From: Clostridiales bacterium | GTDB taxonomy: Bacteria; Bacillota; Clostridia; Christensenellales; CAG-138 | DNA length: 25,949 nt | Reading direction: 5' to 3' | Assembly: GCA_004556165.1 (NCBI GenBank) | Contig: SFIR01000023.1 | Location: 1 to 25,949, forward strand | Shown here: piece by piece, positions 22,885 to 25,949 of the stretch | Layout of the letters: every line of letters starts with the position of its first letter | Position numbering within the stretch: position 1 is the stretch's first letter | Notes under the pieces: model-generated | Seen by the model: only the letters and a program-made list of their open reading frames with translations | What the model was told of the DNA's origin: nothing | Database searches by the model: none | Position numbers and translations under genes: made by a program

Positions 22885-24480
22885 CTATTCGGGCCTGTAT
22901 GTCCCGATGATATGCTCGGCAGCCTTCATGCCGTCAACTGCCGCGCTTACGATTCCGCCTGCGTAGCCTGCGCCCTCGCCCACGGGATAAAGCCCCTTCA
23001 TACGGGTAGCTTCGCCGCTCTCGGTTCTCGAAATGCGTATGGGTGCGCTCGAACGGCTTTCCACAGCAGTCAGCACCGCATCGTACATGTCAAAGCCCTT
23101 GATTCTGCGCGCAAAGGCATTGATGCCGTCCTCTATGCCCTTGCCGATGGTCTTTGGGAAGCAGCGGCGGATATCCGCAGGCCGAACGCCGGGACGGTAG
23201 CTCGGCTCGACATCGCCGAAGCCTGTGGGCTTGCGCCCCTTGAGGAAATCGCCGACCATCATGGCGGGCGCACAGTAATCCCCTCCGCCGAGGGTGAAAG
23301 CCGCGCGCTCGATCTTCTCCTGGAATATGACGCCTGCAAGCGGATTCGGGCCGAAGTCGCTCGGATTTACCTGAACGATGATGGCGGAGTTGGCATTCCT
23401 GCCGTTGCGGGCATGGTAGCTCATGCCGTTGGTCACGACCTCGTTCTCCGCAGAGGACGAAGCGACGACAACGCCGCCGGGACACATGCAGAAAGTGTAA
23501 ACGCCGCGGTCGCCTGTCTTGCCGGTCAGGCGGTATTCCGCCGCGCCGAGACGGGGATGCCCTGCATACGCGCCGAACTGCGATCTGTCTATGAATTCCT
23601 GCGGATGCTCGATGCGGACGCCGACTGCGAAGGGCTTCTGCACTATCTCGATGCCCCTTGCGAGCAGCATGCGGTAGGTATCCCTTGCCGCCTGACCGAC
23701 AGCAAGCACTGCCGCGCAGCAGGGTATTATCTCGGAATCATTGACGGTAACGGAAGCAATGCGCCCGTCATCTGAGGAAAAATCGGTCACGCAGGAACCG
23801 AAGCGGATATCAACGCCCATCTCTTCCAGCCTGCGGCGGATATTGAGGATGACCTTTGAGAGCACATCGGTGCCGATATGGGGCTTTGCGTCCACCGCAA
23901 TGGAGGGATCCGCTCCGAATTCCACGAGTGTCTTTATCACATCGTCCGCGCGCGCATCCTTGATGCGAGTGGTCAGCTTGCCGTCGGAGAAGGTGCCTGC
24001 GCCGCCCTCGCCGAACATGATATTGCTCGAGGTATTGAGCTTGCCCGTACCGAAGAAGGTATCAACGTCCTTTTTCCTTTCGGTAATTGCGCTGCCGCGT
24101 TCGAGCACGATGACCTTATAGCCTCGCCTTGCAAGCTCATATGAGGCGAATATGCCTCCGGGACCGAAGCCGATGACGACTACGGGAGCATCCTGCGGCT
24201 TATCGCCCATCTTCACCTGCTCGGGGGAATACTCGGGGAGCCTTCCGACGTTCTTCAGCTCGAGCGCAGCCACACGCCTTGCCTTTTCGGTGGTTATGTC
24301 AAAGACAACGTTATAGACAAATCGGATATCTCCTTTGTCCCTTGCATCGAGCGAGCGGCGGACAATGCGAAGATTGGTTATATCTGATGGACTGAGCCTC
24401 AGCTCGCCTGCGAGCAGGAGCGAAAGCGCACTTTCGCTTGCATTGAACGGCAGGCTCAGGTTGGTTGCTGTAAGGTGCAT
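22885..24480 (-). CDS. FAD-dependent dehydrogenase (COG2509)
   Basis: A 531-residue flavoprotein of the COG2509 family of uncharacterised NAD(P)/FAD-dependent oxidoreductases. The N-terminal 80 residues form a small domain specific to this family (RIVRRSLDARDKGDIRFVYN). The FAD-binding loop is VVIGFGPGGIFASYELARRG (101-120), followed by a Glu in VLERG. Later conserved stretches are NTSSNIMFGEGGAGTFSDGK, FGADPSIAVDAKPHIGTD, and TFCMCPGGVVVASSSAENEV with cysteine and glycine typical of the family. The C-terminus has LYPVGEGAGYAGGIVSAAVD, the second FAD-contact motif. AAAGGAA lies about 6 bases before the ATG. It follows cdaR, an order also found in many Clostridia near the c-di-AMP cyclase. The reaction is unknown. 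Confidence 0.9.
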   Translation of the reverse strand: MHLTATNLSLPFNASESALSLLLAGELRLSPSDITNLRIVRRSLDARDKGDIRFVYNVVFDITTEKARRVAALELKNVGRLPEYSPEQVKMGDKPQDAPVVVIGFGPGGIFASYELARRGYKVIVLERGSAITERKKDVDTFFGTGKLNTSSNIMFGEGGAGTFSDGKLTTRIKDARADDVIKTLVEFGADPSIAVDAKPHIGTDVLSKVILNIRRRLEEMGVDIRFGSCVTDFSSDDGRIASVTVNDSEIIPCCAAVLAVGQAARDTYRMLLARGIEIVQKPFAVGVRIEHPQEFIDRSQFGAYAGHPRLGAAEYRLTGKTGDRGVYTFCMCPGGVVVASSSAENEVVTNGMSYHARNGRNANSAIIVQVNPSDFGPNPLAGVIFQEKIERAAFTLGGGDYCAPAMMVGDFLKGRKPTGFGDVEPSYRPGVRPADIRRCFPKTIGKGIEDGINAFARRIKGFDMYDAVLTAVESRSSAPIRISRTESGEATRMKGLYPVGEGAGYAGGIVSAAVDGMKAAEHIIGTYRPE

Positions 24481-24504
24481 AGCATTCCTTTCTTATTCCG
24501 TATT

Positions 24505-25779
24505 TCAGTTGCTGCTCAAGGGGGGCTTGGGCTTGGGGGAAGGCTCCGTGATACGGCAGCTGATGGGAGTAACATTGATCTCAAGGTTATAGGAGCTTAT
24601 GAGGCTGAGCTTGGGGATCAGGTTTTCGTGCAGACCCACCGAAAGACCGCTGACGCTGAATACCGGCCTGAGGTCATCATAGGTTATCGAATTGACAAGG
24701 CTCGCCTTGCCCTTTATGGTGACGGTGCAGGTGGGGATATTGGAGTCGTTGCTCGGCATATAGCTGTACTGGTAATGCTGCAAATCCTCGTTGAGAATAT
24801 TGACGGGGACGTTTTCAAAGCTCTTCTCGATAATCTTTTCGCGTATCTCGATGGAAACGGTGAATTTTGTATCGCCTCCGAGGATGAAAACATCGTTGGG
24901 AATCCCGTTTAGCTGAACGCTGCGTGTTATGACGCATTCGCCGTCTATGCCGGTAACGTCGATAACATCCAGCGAAAGCTTGTTTTCGTCAATCTGGGAA
25001 AGCAGCTCCGCTTCGCCCACAAGGGTGATGGTGGACGGAGTAACGGTTACATCGCATATCTCGTAGATAGTTTTCAGATTATTCTCCCCCACGATATTGG
25101 CTTCCACCTTATATTCGAGGGTGGGAAGTATCTCAAGGTTGACCGTTACCGATGGAAGCACACCGACGATTACGGAAATGGGGATGGATTCATCCGCATT
25201 GTCGTAAAGGCCGAGGGTATAGGAAGCGTTTATGGCGTCGGTCTTGCCGCTGAGGTCGATAAGGCACAAGGCTTTTGCAATACGGGATATCTCGCTTTCG
25301 GCGCCGCGCACGACTACGCTGTTCGTAAGAAGCACGGGATCGCCGTGCCAATAGCCTTCGGGAAGCTCGCCCACAAGCTCGGCGTGTATGGGAATGGTGC
25401 GTTCAACAAGGTTATCAACGCTTATTACTGCGGAATCCGTGGGCAGGGAATCAATCTCGCCTATGGTCGTGGTAACGCTGATGGGCAGCTCATAGGAGCC
25501 GGAGCTGTGCACGCTGTTGAGGCTGACGGTGGCCTTGATGATGTCGCTGATACGTCCGTTCTTGAAACGCGGCAGATCGTTAAGCGTGGTTCTGACGTTG
25601 ACGGAGATCGTGGGCAGCACTTCGCTTGCGTCCCCGAGAAGGGTCAGATTACGGGCATAGAGGTCCGATTCGCTGCCCGCTTCAAAGGTTACCGGAATAT
25701 TGTCCAGACGGATTATGCGCATGGGGTTCTCTATCAAAAGGACATATCCCCAGAGGACTGCCTGCCGCGCCGTCCGCAT
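24505..25779 (-). CDS. cdaR: YbbR-domain protein CdaR, main body (N-terminus disrupted)
   Basis: A 424-residue protein made almost wholly of about four YbbR repeats, as in CdaR, the extracytoplasmic regulator of the c-di-AMP cyclase CdaA. It begins near AVLWGYVLLIENPMRIIRL, where relatives have the end of a membrane helix (LWxYV...ENP) and the first YbbR strand (LDNIPVTFE). The C-terminus ends in a Pro-rich tail. Normally a basic cytoplasmic tail and a full helix of about 20 residues come first. Here only about ten hydrophobic residues remain, and the matching tail lies in another frame (25682-25924). ATG 25779 has AAGGA five bases upstream, so translation could start there, but export and anchoring would be doubtful. 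A sequencing or assembly error is possible. The gene stands directly before the FAD dehydrogenase; cdaA should lie just beyond the right edge. Confidence 0.8.
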   Translation of the reverse strand: MRTARQAVLWGYVLLIENPMRIIRLDNIPVTFEAGSESDLYARNLTLLGDASEVLPTISVNVRTTLNDLPRFKNGRISDIIKATVSLNSVHSSGSYELPISVTTTIGEIDSLPTDSAVISVDNLVERTIPIHAELVGELPEGYWHGDPVLLTNSVVVRGAESEISRIAKALCLIDLSGKTDAINASYTLGLYDNADESIPISVIVGVLPSVTVNLEILPTLEYKVEANIVGENNLKTIYEICDVTVTPSTITLVGEAELLSQIDENKLSLDVIDVTGIDGECVITRSVQLNGIPNDVFILGGDTKFTVSIEIREKIIEKSFENVPVNILNEDLQHYQYSYMPSNDSNIPTCTVTIKGKASLVNSITYDDLRPVFSVSGLSVGLHENLIPKLSLISSYNLEINVTPISCRITEPSPKPKPPLSSN

Positions 25780-25924
25780 TACTGTCCTTAGAATCAGCCT
25801 CGGCGGCCTTTTCGGCTTCCGTAGCCTTTTCCTTAGGCTTGAACAGACCAGTAAGCTTCAGCTTTATCTTATCAAAAACGGAGTTTTCCGCTTGGTTTTC
25901 CTGTTTACTGATTCTTTTTTTCAT
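25682..25924 (-). pseudogene. cdaR: Out-of-frame 5' fragment of cdaR
   Basis: An 80-codon frame from ATG 25924, preceded by GAGGTTC, encodes a basic then acidic hydrophilic tail (MKKRISKQENQ, later FDKIKLKLTGLFKPKEK, then a Lys/Glu/Ala-rich part). This looks like the cytoplasmic tail expected before the CdaR membrane helix. After about residue 50 the frame runs out of register with the YbbR body and ends at a TGA inside it. The hydrophobic first half of the helix is not found in any frame, so a deletion with frameshift is more likely than a single-base error. Counting the offset, the lost length would be two more than a multiple of three. Bases 25925-25949 could hold the 3' end of an upstream gene, which cannot be identified. 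Confidence 0.6.
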
Positions 25925-25949
25925 CTTTTGTGAACCTCTTTGTAAGGAA

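Noticed and set aside
1..25949. CRISPR arrays, tRNA or rRNA genes, insertion sequences, phage or defence islands
   Set aside because: No regular repeats with spacers, no cloverleaf or rRNA sequence, and no transposase, integrase or known defence domain was seen on either strand.

Overview
This window looks like a chromosomal stretch from a low-to-moderate-GC Gram-positive bacterium of the class Clostridia. The evidence is a YunB-type sporulation gene, an RNase J / YlbF / MltG / U32 cluster, a YbbR (CdaR) gene followed by a COG2509 FAD dehydrogenase, a DUF1292 protein, AGGAGG-type ribosome binding sites and TTGACA/TATAAT promoters. The exact genus cannot be told from the sequence. Coding density is high and no gap reaches 300 bases. 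I see no rRNA, tRNA, CRISPR array, insertion sequence or phage gene. This is mainly a housekeeping region, and I found no clear new defence or mobile system.

Layout. Bases 1-4604 run on the plus strand: yunB, then a strong promoter and prs-rarA, then an SDR oxidoreductase overlapping an ASCH-domain gene. They end at a bidirectional hairpin. Bases 4672-9165 run on the minus strand: lysR, fba with its own promoter, DUF1292, pncB and a lipoprotein overlapping pncB. At 9166-9312 lysR diverges from a plus-strand nucleoside-recognition (Gate) membrane protein (9313-10512), which meets gpmI at a second bidirectional hairpin. Everything from 10599 to the right edge is on the minus strand. In transcription order it reads cdaR, FAD dehydrogenase, P-loop ATPase, SLOG protein, ABC-F ATPase, RNase J, YlbF, MltG, DUF2461 and U32 protein, followed by pgk-tpi (own promoter) and gpmI.

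How the genes work together. fba, a fused phosphoglycerate kinase-triosephosphate isomerase and gpmI supply four steps of lower glycolysis; gap and eno are not here. prs and pncB link PRPP supply to NAD salvage. RNase J and YlbF point to mRNA turnover, MltG to peptidoglycan chain termination, the U32 protein to RNA hydroxylation and CdaR to c-di-AMP control.

Most worth a second look: the single-frame PGK-TPI fusion; a cdaR gene whose N-terminus lies in another frame and whose membrane helix is half missing; a Prs with an atypical PRPP loop; overlapping divergent promoters that appear to share one palindromic -35 box; the tightly coupled SLOG/P-loop ATPase and RNase J/YlbF pairs; and a DUF2461 gene sitting where some relatives carry a tRNA methyltransferase next to the U32 gene.
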